From JAWXTK01 sp044433645 (GTDB taxonomy: Bacteria; Bacteroidota; Bacteroidia; Bacteroidales; Rikenellaceae), in contig JAWXTK010000018.1 of the NCBI GenBank assembly GCA_044433645.1, positions 1 through 48,619 on the forward strand: 48,619 bases of DNA, read 5' to 3'. The notes under the pieces are model-generated. The model was not told where the DNA came from and did not search any database. It saw nothing but the letters and a program-made list of their open reading frames with translations. Below are positions 1 through 8,999 of this stretch, one piece after another. Within the stretch, counting starts at the first letter, position 1, and each line of letters opens with the position of its first letter. Both the position numbers and the translations under genes were made by a program.

Positions 1-1
1 C

Positions 2-751
2 ACTTATGTAGACCACCAAGGTAAAGAAATGTCAGAAAGCGATATTTTCTTCACTTATCTAGAAGATATTACATCTAACTTTGTTATCCCTGCTAACTCA
101 ACTATTATTCTAAGAGATGCTTCGGGTACAACAGGTAGTACTTTGGGTTCAACACTTTATAGCACAGAGCTTGCTTTGCTTAAAACAGCAGTTAATGCTT
201 CGAGTGGAGTAAACCTTATCTTCCTTGACTTTAGCCATACAGTTTATAGTAGTACGTTTAAAGCCTACACAGGTTGTGAGTCTTTCTCTGGAGCTGGGTT
301 TACCTTTTTGAGAAGTAGTGGTGTGTTCCAAAATAACACTAATCTTAAATCCTTATATTTGCCTAGAGTTTATGCACCTTTGTCAAATTCTTACTCAGGT
401 TGTACCTCGCTAACAGATTTTTGTGGTCAAGATTTTGATCCTAGTACAGGTAACTGTGCTGGTGCGTTTGCTAGTTGTTCTTCTTTGAAGTACTTAAATC
501 TTCCTTCTGCTACTTATCAGGGACGTCTTACTACTTTTTCTAATTGTACTTCACTTCAAGAAATATGGTTTACAGCTGATAATTTCTTCTTCGATGATAC
601 TCAAACCACAGCATTTTCAGGTACTACAACCGAAAACATAAGATTGGTATTGGGTGCTAATCATGCAGTTGCTGACATTGATGGTGTTTATGCAACAGGT
701 GATGAAGGAACTATCTACACTTTCAGACAAATTGACGTACTTTCGGAATAA
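2..751 (+). CDS. C-terminal part of a BspA-like leucine-rich-repeat surface protein (5' end outside window)
   Basis: The reading frame is open to the left edge (the frame continues through bases 2-28 before the first internal ATG at 29), so this is the 3' part of a longer gene. The visible protein has repeating units of the LRR_5/BspA kind: TSLTDF, SSLKYLNLP, TSLQEIWF and NLKSLYLPRV recur about every 20-25 residues, each followed by an aromatic/Ser-rich stretch. Cysteines sit in the N/S-C-T/S-S-L turns. Proteins of this family are usually exported, surface-exposed adhesins in Bacteroidetes. The signal peptide cannot be seen because the start is missing. It lies 33 bp upstream of two fimbrillin-like lipoprotein genes on the same strand, so a joint surface-adhesion transcript is likely. 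The exact ligand is unknown. Confidence 0.75.
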   Translation, partial: TYVDHQGKEMSESDIFFTYLEDITSNFVIPANSTIILRDASGTTGSTLGSTLYSTELALLKTAVNASSGVNLIFLDFSHTVYSSTFKAYTGCESFSGAGFTFLRSSGVFQNNTNLKSLYLPRVYAPLSNSYSGCTSLTDFCGQDFDPSTGNCAGAFASCSSLKYLNLPSATYQGRLTTFSNCTSLQEIWFTADNFFFDDTQTTAFSGTTTENIRLVLGANHAVADIDGVYATGDEGTIYTFRQIDVLSE

Positions 752-784
752 CTTAAATAACTTAGAATAAATAAAACTTTAAAT

Positions 785-1681
785 ATGAAAAAAATATTAT
801 TTTCGGCATTAGCCCTAGCAATTATGGTTGGTTGTTCTGATGAGGGTTCAACTGACACAACGACTCCAACAGTAGAACAAGTCGCTGCAACTTTCACAAC
901 GGTACTTCAAGATGAAATCTCTCGTGTGAGTGGTACAGACTGGAGCCAATACGACCAAGTGGGTGTTTACATGACTCAAGGAGGTGTTCCTGAGTCTGAT
1001 GTTAACTCTAACGTATTGTTTACTGCTGACCCTAACTACCTAACTATCTCAGGTGATGCTATGTATTACCCAGTTGACGGTAGTAGTGTTAATTTCTTTG
1101 CTTACTATCCTTACCAAGCAGATTTGGAAGATTACTCAGTAACTTTCTCTGTTTCTTCTGGTGAGGTAGATTTCATGACTTCACAATCTAGCTCGCTTTA
1201 CTCAGCGTCTAACCCAGATGCTAAACTAAGCTTCTATCATAGAATGTGTAAAGTGTATGTTGATATCAACTTTGACGAAGTATCTTGTTTCTACACTGAA
1301 GGTGCTGTGACTGCTGTTAGTTTGTCAGGCCCTAGTGAGGTTACTTATGACTTTAAAACTTATGAGTTTGAGCAAGTAACTAAAGGTAGTGTAAACTTTA
1401 GAGGTGAGTCTCCTTCGGTGGGTGTTGATACTACTTTCCAAGCTTTGGTTGTGCCAGGTGGTACTTCTTTGAGCGATTACAACTTGACTGTAACTATCAT
1501 AGACGAAAATGGCAACGTAGCTGTTAAGGTTGCAAACTTAGATGCTTATGCTATTTCTTTGAATGCTGGTGATGCTGTAACTATCCCTGTAACTGTTCAA
1601 AAAACAGAAATGGTTCTTTCAGACGGTATTATCAACGATTGGACTAATGCAGGTAGTACAGAAACTGTTTACACAGAGTAA
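785..1681 (+). CDS. Fimbrillin-family (Mfa-like) lipoprotein
   Basis: The 298-residue protein starts with a short lipoprotein signal, MKKILFSALALAIMVGCSDE, with the lipobox ending at Cys17. It then shows the features of Bacteroidetes fimbrillin-family proteins (Mfa_like_1 type): an early segment EISRVSGTDW, then DQVGVYMT, a mid segment FFAYYPYQ, the LSFYHRMCKVYVDI block and a C-terminal end in an I-N-D-W-T pattern (residues 285-290). These proteins are exported as lipoproteins and either polymerise into fimbriae or act as accessory, anchor or tip subunits. Arg44, in the EISRVSG context, is a plausible site for Rgp-type maturation, but this is inference. It sits 33 bp after the LRR gene and 28 bp before a second fimbrillin-like gene, and no terminator separates them. 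Its role as main subunit or accessory cannot be decided here. Confidence 0.8.
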   Translation: MKKILFSALALAIMVGCSDEGSTDTTTPTVEQVAATFTTVLQDEISRVSGTDWSQYDQVGVYMTQGGVPESDVNSNVLFTADPNYLTISGDAMYYPVDGSSVNFFAYYPYQADLEDYSVTFSVSSGEVDFMTSQSSSLYSASNPDAKLSFYHRMCKVYVDINFDEVSCFYTEGAVTAVSLSGPSEVTYDFKTYEFEQVTKGSVNFRGESPSVGVDTTFQALVVPGGTSLSDYNLTVTIIDENGNVAVKVANLDAYAISLNAGDAVTIPVTVQKTEMVLSDGIINDWTNAGSTETVYTE

Positions 1682-1709
1682 GTTTAATAGCTAAAAAAAG
1701 ATTAAAAGT

Positions 1710-4031
1710 ATGAAAAAAATTATATTCTCTCTCCTTGCCATTTCATGCATGTTTGCGTGTACCAAGGAAGAGCTAGATCTCACCACAGTCGACGATGGAG
1801 CAGTAAGCTTTGCTTCTAGTGCTATCTCGCGTGTGAGTGACACTAGCTGGGATGCTGGAGACAAAATCGGGGTTTATATGTCAGATGCTGAATTTGCAAC
1901 AGCTGAATCTTACCTATATACTAACGTGCCTTACACTGCTGATTACAGCTCTGCTAGCACATCGTTCTCGCCAGTGCGTTATTCGATTTATTATCCAGAG
2001 CGTAAAAACGAATACTCGGATATACCAGTTGACTTTATCGCTTATTTCCCTTACCAAGATGGTGTGAGCGCTGCTGATAACTACCAAGTAGACCTTTCTG
2101 ATCAAGAAAGCAATGAAATTGACCTTGTAGTTTCTGTTATGCTAAAAGATGTGTACAGAAGTAAAAACGCTGTATCGCTTGATTTTGGCCACAAACTTAG
2201 TAAAGTGGTTTTCAATATTGAGTACAAGGGTATAGCTGATAGCCTATATTCACAAGTGGGTAATCCTACTATTACTATGAATGATATTGAAACTAAGTCA
2301 ACTTACAACTTGTTCTCGGATTTATACACTGAGTACACAGATGCTACGGATGTAAATATGGTAGTTTCTGCTAGTGAAGATTATGACTTGCGTGCTCACG
2401 CTTTGGTTTTGCCTTATGTTGCAGATTCTATTAAAGTTACTTTCAATATTTTTGATAATGAAGGAACATCCGTACCTTACACAGCAGCTATTGCTGGAAC
2501 TTTTGCAGTAGGTCAACAAACTACTTATTATGTAGTAGTAGGTCCAGCAACGGTGACTATCCAAGAGGGTGTAATCACTCCATGGGAAGACAATGTTATT
2601 ATCGAGCTTGCTCCAGTTGTTAGTGAATTAGGTAACTGGGACGGTAGCTATGTTGCAGATTTAGAGGCTGCTATGGCTGAACTTCCTTTAATTGACAGCG
2701 CTGCAACTATGACTATTGCTAAAGATTTTGAGGCTTTGTCTTATATTGCTAACTATCGAGATACAACTTCTCTTTATGGTGACGGTGGTGTTTTAGATTC
2801 TTTGTATAATCTAGCAGGTGCTTACTTAGCTTCAACATTTACTTTGGCTACGGCAATTGATTTGCAAAATAATGAGTGGATTCCGATTAAAAACTTTGCA
2901 GGTACTTTCGACGGTGATGGTTTCACAGTTTCAAACTTGAATTCAACTAACGCTCTATTTGCTTCTACGCTTAAAGGCTCTAGCATTACTAACCTAACTG
3001 TTAGTGGTTCTTCTCAAATTGCAGGTATCGTAGGCGATTGCGCAGGTAGCATTTCTTACTGTACTAGTAATGTTACAAGTACTAGTAGCCATGATAACTT
3101 TGGAGTTCTGGTTGGAGTTTTGTCTGACACGGCTTCTTACTGCTCGGCTTATGTTAATTCAGCATCTAACTTTGTATCAGGTATTGCTTCAACAGTAGGA
3201 GAAGATGCACTTGTGATTAACTGTTCACAACTTTCTGATGCAGCGATAGGTTTTGGAGATGGTGCAGCTATCGCTCAGACAAACAACGGTTCTATTGTAA
3301 ACTGTTCAAGCTACTCAATTAGCGCACAATTAGTTCAAAACAACTTTGGTACTCTTACAATGTGTTTCTCTGATGCGACAGGTTCTAAATATGCTGCTAA
3401 TAATTATGATGTAGTTTCAGATTGTTATTCGGCTGACTCACTTTCATTGATTGTTTCTACGGACACTGCAACTACCGTTTCTTACGATCTAACAGATATA
3501 GATAATACAGGCATTCAGTTAGTAACAGCTGACGATGTAACTTATTTCCAAGCAGATACACTTGAGCTTTACGGTTTAACTACTGCTGGATATTACACTG
3601 AGGATGCATCTGCTGGAACTTATGTGACTTTTGATGCTGGTTCTACCTATGTATTGCTTGCTGACCAAACTACATACTTGGATGATGCAGGAGCAGAAGA
3701 TGCAGAAGGTGTAGGTACTTATGTTTACAACGGTTCAGCATATGTGTTAGCTACTAGTTTGACGCTTTACTCTTATGTAGATCCAGTTTATACGGCTGAC
3801 GCGCAAGGTGCCTATGTTACTTTGGATGCTGGTGTGACTTATTATGAATTATCATCAATGGATAAATATTATGCTTATTATTTGATAACTCACACATATT
3901 ACACTTACAATGATATTGCAACATATTTGAATGCTAACGTGACAACTTACAACGAGGCTGTGCCTTCGCTTGAGGCTTGCGCTTGGGGTATCATTTATGG
4001 TGGTGCAACAACTCCAATGTTGAACTATTAG
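1710..4031 (+). CDS. Fimbrillin-family lipoprotein with GLUG-like repeats and a Tyr/Thr-rich C-terminal region
   Basis: The protein has 773 residues. The N-terminus MKKIIFSLLAISCMFACTKE is a lipoprotein signal (lipobox ending at Cys17). Residues of about 30-300 repeat the fimbrillin pattern of the preceding gene (AISRVSDTSW, DKIGVYMSD, FIAYFPYQ, SLDFGHKLSKVVFNI, VITPWEDN). Residues of about 380-560 look like GLUG-type beta-helix repeats: FAGTFDGDGFTVSNLN, SSITNLTVSG, IAGIVGDCAGSISYC, each with a G-x-V or Y-C turn. Residues of about 600-740 are rich in Tyr/Thr/Asp and contain an imperfect duplication (AGTYVTFDAGSTY and GAYVTLDAGVTYY). The end, AWGIIYGGATTPMLNY, resembles the usual terminal GLUG strand. 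This suggests a tip or adhesin subunit with a fimbrial anchor domain and a repeat stalk. Transcription probably ends at the hairpin at 4059-4097. Confidence 0.75.
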   Translation: MKKIIFSLLAISCMFACTKEELDLTTVDDGAVSFASSAISRVSDTSWDAGDKIGVYMSDAEFATAESYLYTNVPYTADYSSASTSFSPVRYSIYYPERKNEYSDIPVDFIAYFPYQDGVSAADNYQVDLSDQESNEIDLVVSVMLKDVYRSKNAVSLDFGHKLSKVVFNIEYKGIADSLYSQVGNPTITMNDIETKSTYNLFSDLYTEYTDATDVNMVVSASEDYDLRAHALVLPYVADSIKVTFNIFDNEGTSVPYTAAIAGTFAVGQQTTYYVVVGPATVTIQEGVITPWEDNVIIELAPVVSELGNWDGSYVADLEAAMAELPLIDSAATMTIAKDFEALSYIANYRDTTSLYGDGGVLDSLYNLAGAYLASTFTLATAIDLQNNEWIPIKNFAGTFDGDGFTVSNLNSTNALFASTLKGSSITNLTVSGSSQIAGIVGDCAGSISYCTSNVTSTSSHDNFGVLVGVLSDTASYCSAYVNSASNFVSGIASTVGEDALVINCSQLSDAAIGFGDGAAIAQTNNGSIVNCSSYSISAQLVQNNFGTLTMCFSDATGSKYAANNYDVVSDCYSADSLSLIVSTDTATTVSYDLTDIDNTGIQLVTADDVTYFQADTLELYGLTTAGYYTEDASAGTYVTFDAGSTYVLLADQTTYLDDAGAEDAEGVGTYVYNGSAYVLATSLTLYSYVDPVYTADAQGAYVTLDAGVTYYELSSMDKYYAYYLITHTYYTYNDIATYLNANVTTYNEAVPSLEACAWGIIYGGATTPMLNY

Positions 4032-4058
4032 AAGATTTGATTTAAGATAACAAAGGCA

Positions 4059-4097
4059 AGTGCCTGGCGAGTTTTTCGCCAGGCACTAGTTTTTTTG
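4059..4097 (+). terminator. Rho-independent terminator after the fimbrillin genes
   Basis: A perfect 12-bp stem, AGTGCCTGGCGA with its complement, closes a 5-nt loop and is followed by AG and a run of seven T. It lies 28 bp after the stop codon of the GLUG fimbrillin gene. Confidence 0.9.
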
Positions 4098-4106
4098 TGG
4101 GGTGGG

Positions 4107-4140
4107 AGGGTCTTTAGGGTCGCGTAGGGTCGTGAGGGTC
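4107..4140 (+). repeat. Phased AGGGTC repeat, copy 1 (four units)
   Basis: Four exact AGGGTC hexamers start at 4107, 4116, 4126 and 4135, so the period is 9-10 bp, close to one helical turn. The array sits between the terminator of the fimbrillin operon and the structured intergenic element at 4200. Related arrays are at 29183-29197 and 40922-40955. The function is unknown. Confidence 0.6.
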
Positions 4141-4153
4141 TTATGTCACATCC

Positions 4154-4180
4154 GTCATGCTTAACTAGATTCAGTATCTG
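4154..4180. repeat. Degenerate REP-like palindrome
   Basis: The stretch starting GTCATGCTTAACTAG and ending TTCAGTATCTG can fold into an imperfect 8-bp stem (ATGCTTAA against TTCAGTAT, with one wobble and one mismatch). From memory it resembles a GTCATGCTGAAC...TTCAGCAT motif common between genes in Bacteroidetes; this was not checked by search. It lies just left of the 4200-4364 element and may be an older, decayed insertion. Confidence 0.3.
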
Positions 4181-4199
4181 TCTTGGGTTTGGTTACTTT

Positions 4200-4364
4200 C
4201 AAATCTTCGATTTGATGCCCTCCTACAAAATGCTCGCATTTTGTTTTTTAGCAGTGTCGGGCAGGCCGTTAACATTTAACGTCTCCGACGGCTAGGGTGC
4301 TCCCCGGTGAGCTAATAATGACTTTGGCGTACGAGTATTCACATACGAAAGTGGCTCTGGAAAC
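4200..4364 (+). repeat. Structured intergenic element, copy A (single arm)
   Basis: This is one arm of the dispersed element also seen at 12041-12342 and 22778-23043. In order: hairpin H1, CAAATC-TTC-GATTTG (4200-4214); a GCCC/GGGC outer stem around hairpin H3 at 4225-4244 (ACAAAATGC-TC-GCATTTTGT); a conserved block GTTAACATTTAACGTCTCCG; hairpin H4 with loop TGCT (GGG/CCC, 4295-4304); the terminal word TGAGCTAAT; a last hairpin at 4321-4352; and an end CTCTGGAAAC (4355-4364) shared with copy B. It lies between two convergent genes, fimbrillin (+) and the efflux outer-membrane factor (-). It has no coding capacity. The left arm is missing or unrecognisable. Confidence 0.7.
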
Positions 4365-4388
4365 CAAAAACTGATAACTATATACTAT

Positions 4389-4430
4389 AAAAAAAACTAA
4401 GTCCCAGCTCAAAACCATGAGCTGGGACTT
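4389..4430 (-). terminator. Rho-independent terminator of the RND efflux operon
   Basis: On the minus strand a perfect 13-bp stem (AAGTCCCAGCTCA and complement, loop of 6 nt, 4399-4430) is followed by AG and eight T (4389-4396). It begins 22 bp beyond the stop codon of the outer-membrane factor gene. Confidence 0.9.
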
Positions 4431-4451
4431 ACTTTCAGTAAAACGGGGGTC

Positions 4452-5813
4452 TTACCTCGCTCCTCCTCCAAGGGCTCTATACATATTGACAGAACCTTGA
4501 ATCTCTGAGTATATATCGCTAGTTAGGCTTAATTCGGCTTGCAATAAAGACAGCTGCTTAGTTAACACATCTAAGTAAGTTACGCTGCCGTGTTTCATGA
4601 GTAATTCTGTGCTAGTCACGGCTTTACTTAGCAATGCAATCTGCTCTTTGTCATAACTAACTAATTTCTTAGCTGTTTGCAGTTGGTTAAGTGCTGTGTT
4701 AACCTCAGAGCCTGCATCTAGTACAGTTTGCTTGAAACTAAGCATAGCTCCTTCTTGTTGAGACTTGCTGATTTTAACCTGAGCCCTAAGCGAGCCACTG
4801 TTAAATAAAGGCTGCACAAGGCTTAAAACAGCGCTGTAAATCATATCTCCAGGGCTAGATAGCGTTACGCCACCTCCACTGTAACCTGCCGAACCACTCA
4901 AAGTAATATTAGGGTAGAGTGATGATTTAGCCAAGGCAGTAGCATAGAAAGCCTGAGATAGGTTGTATTCAGCAACCTTAACGTCGGCACGGTTAGAGAG
5001 TAACTGCAAAGGCACGCCAACAGCTAGGTTATCCGAGAAAGTAACATTGCTCAACTCGCCACGTTTAATCTTGCCAAGAGGCTTAGCTAATAGTAATGAT
5101 ATAGTGTTTTCCATTTCTATTATTTGTTGCTCTAGCGTTGCTATTTGGCTGTTGAGGGCAACTGCGCTAGCCTCGCTTTGCAGAACTGAACTCTCGTCAA
5201 GACGGCCTGCTTTCATTAAGGCGCGCATAACCTCTAGGTTAGTTAGCCAGTTTTCTTTGGTTTTAATGCTGATTTTAAGTTGCTCATCAAGCACTAATAA
5301 AGAATAGTAGCTGTTGGCCATAGTGGCAATTAACTGCGTTTGTACGGCCTCTTTATAAACCTTGCTTTGCTCTACGGCAGCTTGTTGTACTTTCTTAGCA
5401 TTTCTAATCTTGCCAAAGAAATCTATCTCCCAGCTAGCTGACACGCTCGCGGCGTAGCTGTAATCGCTCGAGCTAGAATAACCAAGACTTGAGTTTAGGT
5501 TAAAGCTAGGAACATAGGCTAAACGTGCTGTTTTTAGGGCTATTTCTGCCTGATCGACGCTGAGTTTAGCTAGGTTCATATCTGTGTTGTTTGCTAGAGC
5601 ATCGCTTATAAGCTCCTGCAAAGCTGGGTCGGTAAAGAAACTCTTCCATGGCATGCTAGCTATGGTTGTAGTGTCTTGGTTGGCCTCAAGGTAGTTATAT
5701 AACTCTTGAGCCTTCTCATCTAGCTCTGGAGTCTCAAATTTAGAATAGAGACCACAGCTGCTTAATGATAGTGTGCAAAGTAGCACTAGGCTTATATTTA
5801 TTAATTTTTTCAT
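4452..5813 (-). CDS. TolC/OprM-type outer-membrane efflux lipoprotein
   Basis: The 453-residue product is the outer-membrane channel of a tripartite RND pump. The N-terminus is a lipoprotein signal with lipobox LSLSSC (Cys20). After it come the two internal repeats of the outer-membrane efflux protein family. The first holds WKSFFTDPALQELISDAL and the helical segment with NTDMNLAKLSVDQAEIALKTAR. The second begins near LLSNRADVKVAEYNLSQAF, the segment typical of the NodT/OprM lipoprotein branch, and ends with TALNQLQTAKKL and a YLDVLTKQLSLLQAELSLT helix. The length matches family members. It is the last gene of a three-gene operon, 12 bp after the pump gene, and is followed by a strong terminator at 4389-4430. 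Substrates cannot be predicted. Confidence 0.93.
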   Translation of the reverse strand: MKKLINISLVLLCTLSLSSCGLYSKFETPELDEKAQELYNYLEANQDTTTIASMPWKSFFTDPALQELISDALANNTDMNLAKLSVDQAEIALKTARLAYVPSFNLNSSLGYSSSSDYSYAASVSASWEIDFFGKIRNAKKVQQAAVEQSKVYKEAVQTQLIATMANSYYSLLVLDEQLKISIKTKENWLTNLEVMRALMKAGRLDESSVLQSEASAVALNSQIATLEQQIIEMENTISLLLAKPLGKIKRGELSNVTFSDNLAVGVPLQLLSNRADVKVAEYNLSQAFYATALAKSSLYPNITLSGSAGYSGGGVTLSSPGDMIYSAVLSLVQPLFNSGSLRAQVKISKSQQEGAMLSFKQTVLDAGSEVNTALNQLQTAKKLVSYDKEQIALLSKAVTSTELLMKHGSVTYLDVLTKQLSLLQAELSLTSDIYSEIQGSVNMYRALGGGAR

Positions 5814-5825
5814 CGCTGTAATCTT

Positions 5826-8800
5826 TTATTTAGTTTCATCAATTTTAGGTAATACTCTCTGAGGCATAACTCGCTCTTCTATACCTTGGAAAATAACAAA
5901 CAAGGCTGGAACAACGAATACCAAAGCAATAGTTCCGATAAGCATACCTCCAACAACACCCACACCAAGTGAAATGTTACCATTAGCACCTACGCCCGAT
6001 GCAAACATCAGTGGCAACATACCAAAGATAAGCGTTAGCGAAGTCATAAGGATAGGACGAAGACGTATCTTAGCTGCCGTGATAGCTGCCTGAGAAATAC
6101 TCATGCCTGCTGCACGACGCTCAGAAGCGTATTCTGTAAGCAAGATTGCTGTTTTACCCATAAGTCCGATAAGCATGATAAGACCTGTCTGCATATAAAT
6201 ATCGTTGGCTAGACCAAACATCCTCGCAAACAAGAAACTACCCATAAGACCAAAAGGAAGTGAAAGAATTACGGCCAAAGGAATAAACATACTTTCGTAA
6301 AGCGCACACAAAATAAGGTACACAAAGATAATACAAATAGAGAAGATAATAATAGTAGTGCTACCACCTGAGGAAGACTCCTCACGCGACATACCTCCAA
6401 GCTCATAACCATAACCAACTGGCAGAGTCTCGGCTGCTACCTCAGCAATGGCTGCAAGTGCTTGACCTGAAGAATAACCGTCAGCTGCCGAACCATTAAC
6501 CTGGATAGATGAGTACATATTAAAACGAGCTAGTGATGATGATCCATACTCTTTAGTGATAGTTAGATAGTTGCTCACAGGCGACATCTCGCCGTCAGAG
6601 TTTCTAACGTACATATTCTCAAGAGCTTGCAAATCTAGACGGTCCTCATTGTGGGCCTGCATCATAACTCTGTAAAGTTTAGAGTATTTGATGATATTAG
6701 ACGCATAAGAACCACCAATGTAGCTAGATACCACATTAAGCACGTCTGTTGGGCTAACACCGTTTCTCTCGCAAAGTTCAGCATCAACCTCGGTTAGGTA
6801 TTGAGGATAACGGTTGTCAAATGTTGTTTGAGCACGCGCAATCTCAGGGCGTTCTTGCAATTTAGCGATAAAGTTTTTGCTGTATTCAAACAGCTCGTTG
6901 ATATCACCACCTTTTTTGTCCTGAACGTGAATCTCAAAACCAGAACTTACACCAAATCCAGTAATCATAGGAGGTGTGATAACCAAAATATTCGCCTCAG
7001 TTAAATCGGCAGTCATAGCATAGATTTTGTTTACAATAGCGTCAAGACTTTGATCTTTTCCTTTACGTTCAGACCAATCTGCAAGTCTAACTACAAACAT
7101 ACCACCGTTAGCTCCTGAAGTACCAACCCTACTACGACCTATTGAGTTAGAGTAACCTTTAATCTCAGGTATGGTTTGCAGACGACGTTCAATCTCGTCA
7201 ACCACTTTTTTGGTTTCGTTACGAGTTTGAGCTGTAGATGCTTGGATGTTGATGTACATAGTACCATTATCCTCGTTAGGGATAAGAGCTGATTTTGTAG
7301 TGTTAGATAGGTAATATAGTGCTCCACCAGCGATAAGAACAAGTAGGAAAGCAAAATATTTGAATTTAAGGAAGAAGAATACTTGGTTTTTGTACTTATT
7401 AATAATCCTGTTAAACGCAGCATCAAAAGCATGGTGGAAACGAGTAGAGAAGCTAAGTTTCTCGCCTGGTTTGTAGTCTTTGTGAGGAGTCATAATAAGT
7501 GCACACAACGCTGGAGACAAAGTAAGCGCATTAACCGTAGACAAGGCAACGGCTATGGCCATGGTAAGTCCAAACTGAGTGTAGAAAGTACCTGTTGTGC
7601 CACCCATAAAACATACAGGGATAAACACAGCCATAAACACGATAGATGTAGTGATAAGTGCACCACTAATCTCGTTCATAGCCGTAACAGATGCTTTATA
7701 TGCTGATTTCTCGCCAGCATCAAACTTACTCTGCACGGCCTCGACCACCACTATGGCATCATCCACCACAGTACCTATCACAAGCACTAGGGCAAACAAA
7801 GTAAGTAGATTTATGGTAAAGCCTATAGCATACAACACTCCAAAAGTACCTATCAGCGCCACAAAGATAGAAATGGTAGGGATAAGTGTAGAACGTAAGT
7901 TTTGCAAGAAAATGTAAACCACCAAAATCACAAGCAAGATAGCCTCGATAAGGGTTTTGATTACATTGTCGATAGAAGCATCCAAGAAGTCTTTGGTACT
8001 CATAAGGTCTACGATGTCTATACCCTCAGGAAGTTCTGCTCTGATTTCTTCCAACATAACATCTATATTGTCAATAACCTCATTGGCATTTGAACCTGCT
8101 GCTTGAGAAATCATCATGGTTTTACCTGGACGGCCATTCACACCTCCAAGAATCTCGTAGTTATTAGCACCTAGTTCTATGTCAGCAACGTCTTTAAGAT
8201 GAAGAATCTTGCCGTTTTCAAGCGATTTGATAACTAGATTTTCAAAATCTTCTTCGCTCTCTAGACGACCTTTATATTTTAAGTCGTATTGGAAAGTGTT
8301 TACAGAGTTGTCGCCCAGAGTACCTGTTGCATACTCAACGTTTTGCTCATCAAGTAAAGTTTGTATGTCTGAAGGCATAAGGCTGTATTGAGCCATTTTG
8401 TAAGGGTCTAACCATATACGTAGTGCGTAACTTGGACCCATGATGTCAACTGAACCTACACCTGTAATACGAGAAAGTCTAGTTTCGAGGTTAATCCTAC
8501 CGTAGTTAGTTAAGAAAACATCGTCGTAGCGACTATCTGGTGAATAGATAGATAAGATTTTAAGCGTAGATGATTGGCTCTTTCTAATTGTAAGACCACT
8601 TTTTGTAACCTCGCTAGGAAGTTGACCAGTAGCACTCGAAAGGTAGTTTTGCACATTTACCATAGCCATATTAGGGTCTGTTCCCTGACGGAAGAAGATG
8701 CTAATACTTGCAGAACCTGTGCTGGCAGTGGAGTTCATGTAAAGCATGTTTTCTACACCATTAAGTGCTTCCTCCAAAGGTACGATAATACTTTTTTGTA

Positions 8801-8972
8801 CGGTCTCGGCGCTAGCTCCTGTGTAGGATGCGCTCACAGATACCGTAGGTGGAGCAATCTCGGGGAACTGCTCTACGGGTAGCAGGTTTAGACCTATCAA
8901 CCCGACAAATACTATTACGACAGATATTACACCAGAAAAGATGGGTCTGTCTATAAATTTTTTAACATTCAT
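5826..8972 (-). CDS. RND multidrug efflux transporter, AcrB/HAE1 family
   Basis: This 1048-residue inner-membrane proton antiporter has the normal length of AcrB-type pumps. The first transmembrane segment (residues of about 8-30) is followed by VEQFPEIAPPTVSVSASYTGA, the standard start of the first periplasmic porter domain. The proton-relay pair lies in VIGTVVDDAIVVVEAVQ (Asp-Asp near residue 405), and the matching lysine of the second half is in MLIGLMGKTAILLTEYA. Further family blocks are TTGTFYTQFGLTMAIAV, NALTLSPALCALIM and TSLTLIFGMLPLMFASG. It lies between the adaptor gene (27 bp upstream) and the outer-membrane factor (12 bp downstream), making a complete efflux operon. Likely cargo is hydrophobic drugs, bile salts or detergents, but this is a family-level statement only. 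Confidence 0.96.
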   Translation of the reverse strand: MNVKKFIDRPIFSGVISVVIVFVGLIGLNLLPVEQFPEIAPPTVSVSASYTGASAETVQKSIIVPLEEALNGVENMLYMNSTASTGSASISIFFRQGTDPNMAMVNVQNYLSSATGQLPSEVTKSGLTIRKSQSSTLKILSIYSPDSRYDDVFLTNYGRINLETRLSRITGVGSVDIMGPSYALRIWLDPYKMAQYSLMPSDIQTLLDEQNVEYATGTLGDNSVNTFQYDLKYKGRLESEEDFENLVIKSLENGKILHLKDVADIELGANNYEILGGVNGRPGKTMMISQAAGSNANEVIDNIDVMLEEIRAELPEGIDIVDLMSTKDFLDASIDNVIKTLIEAILLVILVVYIFLQNLRSTLIPTISIFVALIGTFGVLYAIGFTINLLTLFALVLVIGTVVDDAIVVVEAVQSKFDAGEKSAYKASVTAMNEISGALITTSIVFMAVFIPVCFMGGTTGTFYTQFGLTMAIAVALSTVNALTLSPALCALIMTPHKDYKPGEKLSFSTRFHHAFDAAFNRIINKYKNQVFFFLKFKYFAFLLVLIAGGALYYLSNTTKSALIPNEDNGTMYINIQASTAQTRNETKKVVDEIERRLQTIPEIKGYSNSIGRSRVGTSGANGGMFVVRLADWSERKGKDQSLDAIVNKIYAMTADLTEANILVITPPMITGFGVSSGFEIHVQDKKGGDINELFEYSKNFIAKLQERPEIARAQTTFDNRYPQYLTEVDAELCERNGVSPTDVLNVVSSYIGGSYASNIIKYSKLYRVMMQAHNEDRLDLQALENMYVRNSDGEMSPVSNYLTITKEYGSSSLARFNMYSSIQVNGSAADGYSSGQALAAIAEVAAETLPVGYGYELGGMSREESSSGGSTTIIIFSICIIFVYLILCALYESMFIPLAVILSLPFGLMGSFLFARMFGLANDIYMQTGLIMLIGLMGKTAILLTEYASERRAAGMSISQAAITAAKIRLRPILMTSLTLIFGMLPLMFASGVGANGNISLGVGVVGGMLIGTIALVFVVPALFVIFQGIEERVMPQRVLPKIDETK

Positions 8973-8999
8973 GATTTTTCCTTTTTCTTTTTATGGTGT

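Noticed and set aside
4107..4140. CRISPR-like or iteron array
   Set aside because: Units are six bases with 3-4 bp between them, there are no spacers, cas genes, rep gene or AT-rich origin nearby.
4141..4451. Riboswitch or leader of a downstream gene
   Set aside because: Both flanking genes end here, so no downstream gene could be controlled in cis.
7139..8882. Open frames on the plus strand opposite the RND pump gene
   Set aside because: They have no recognisable motif or start context and are shadows of a strongly conserved pump gene on the minus strand.
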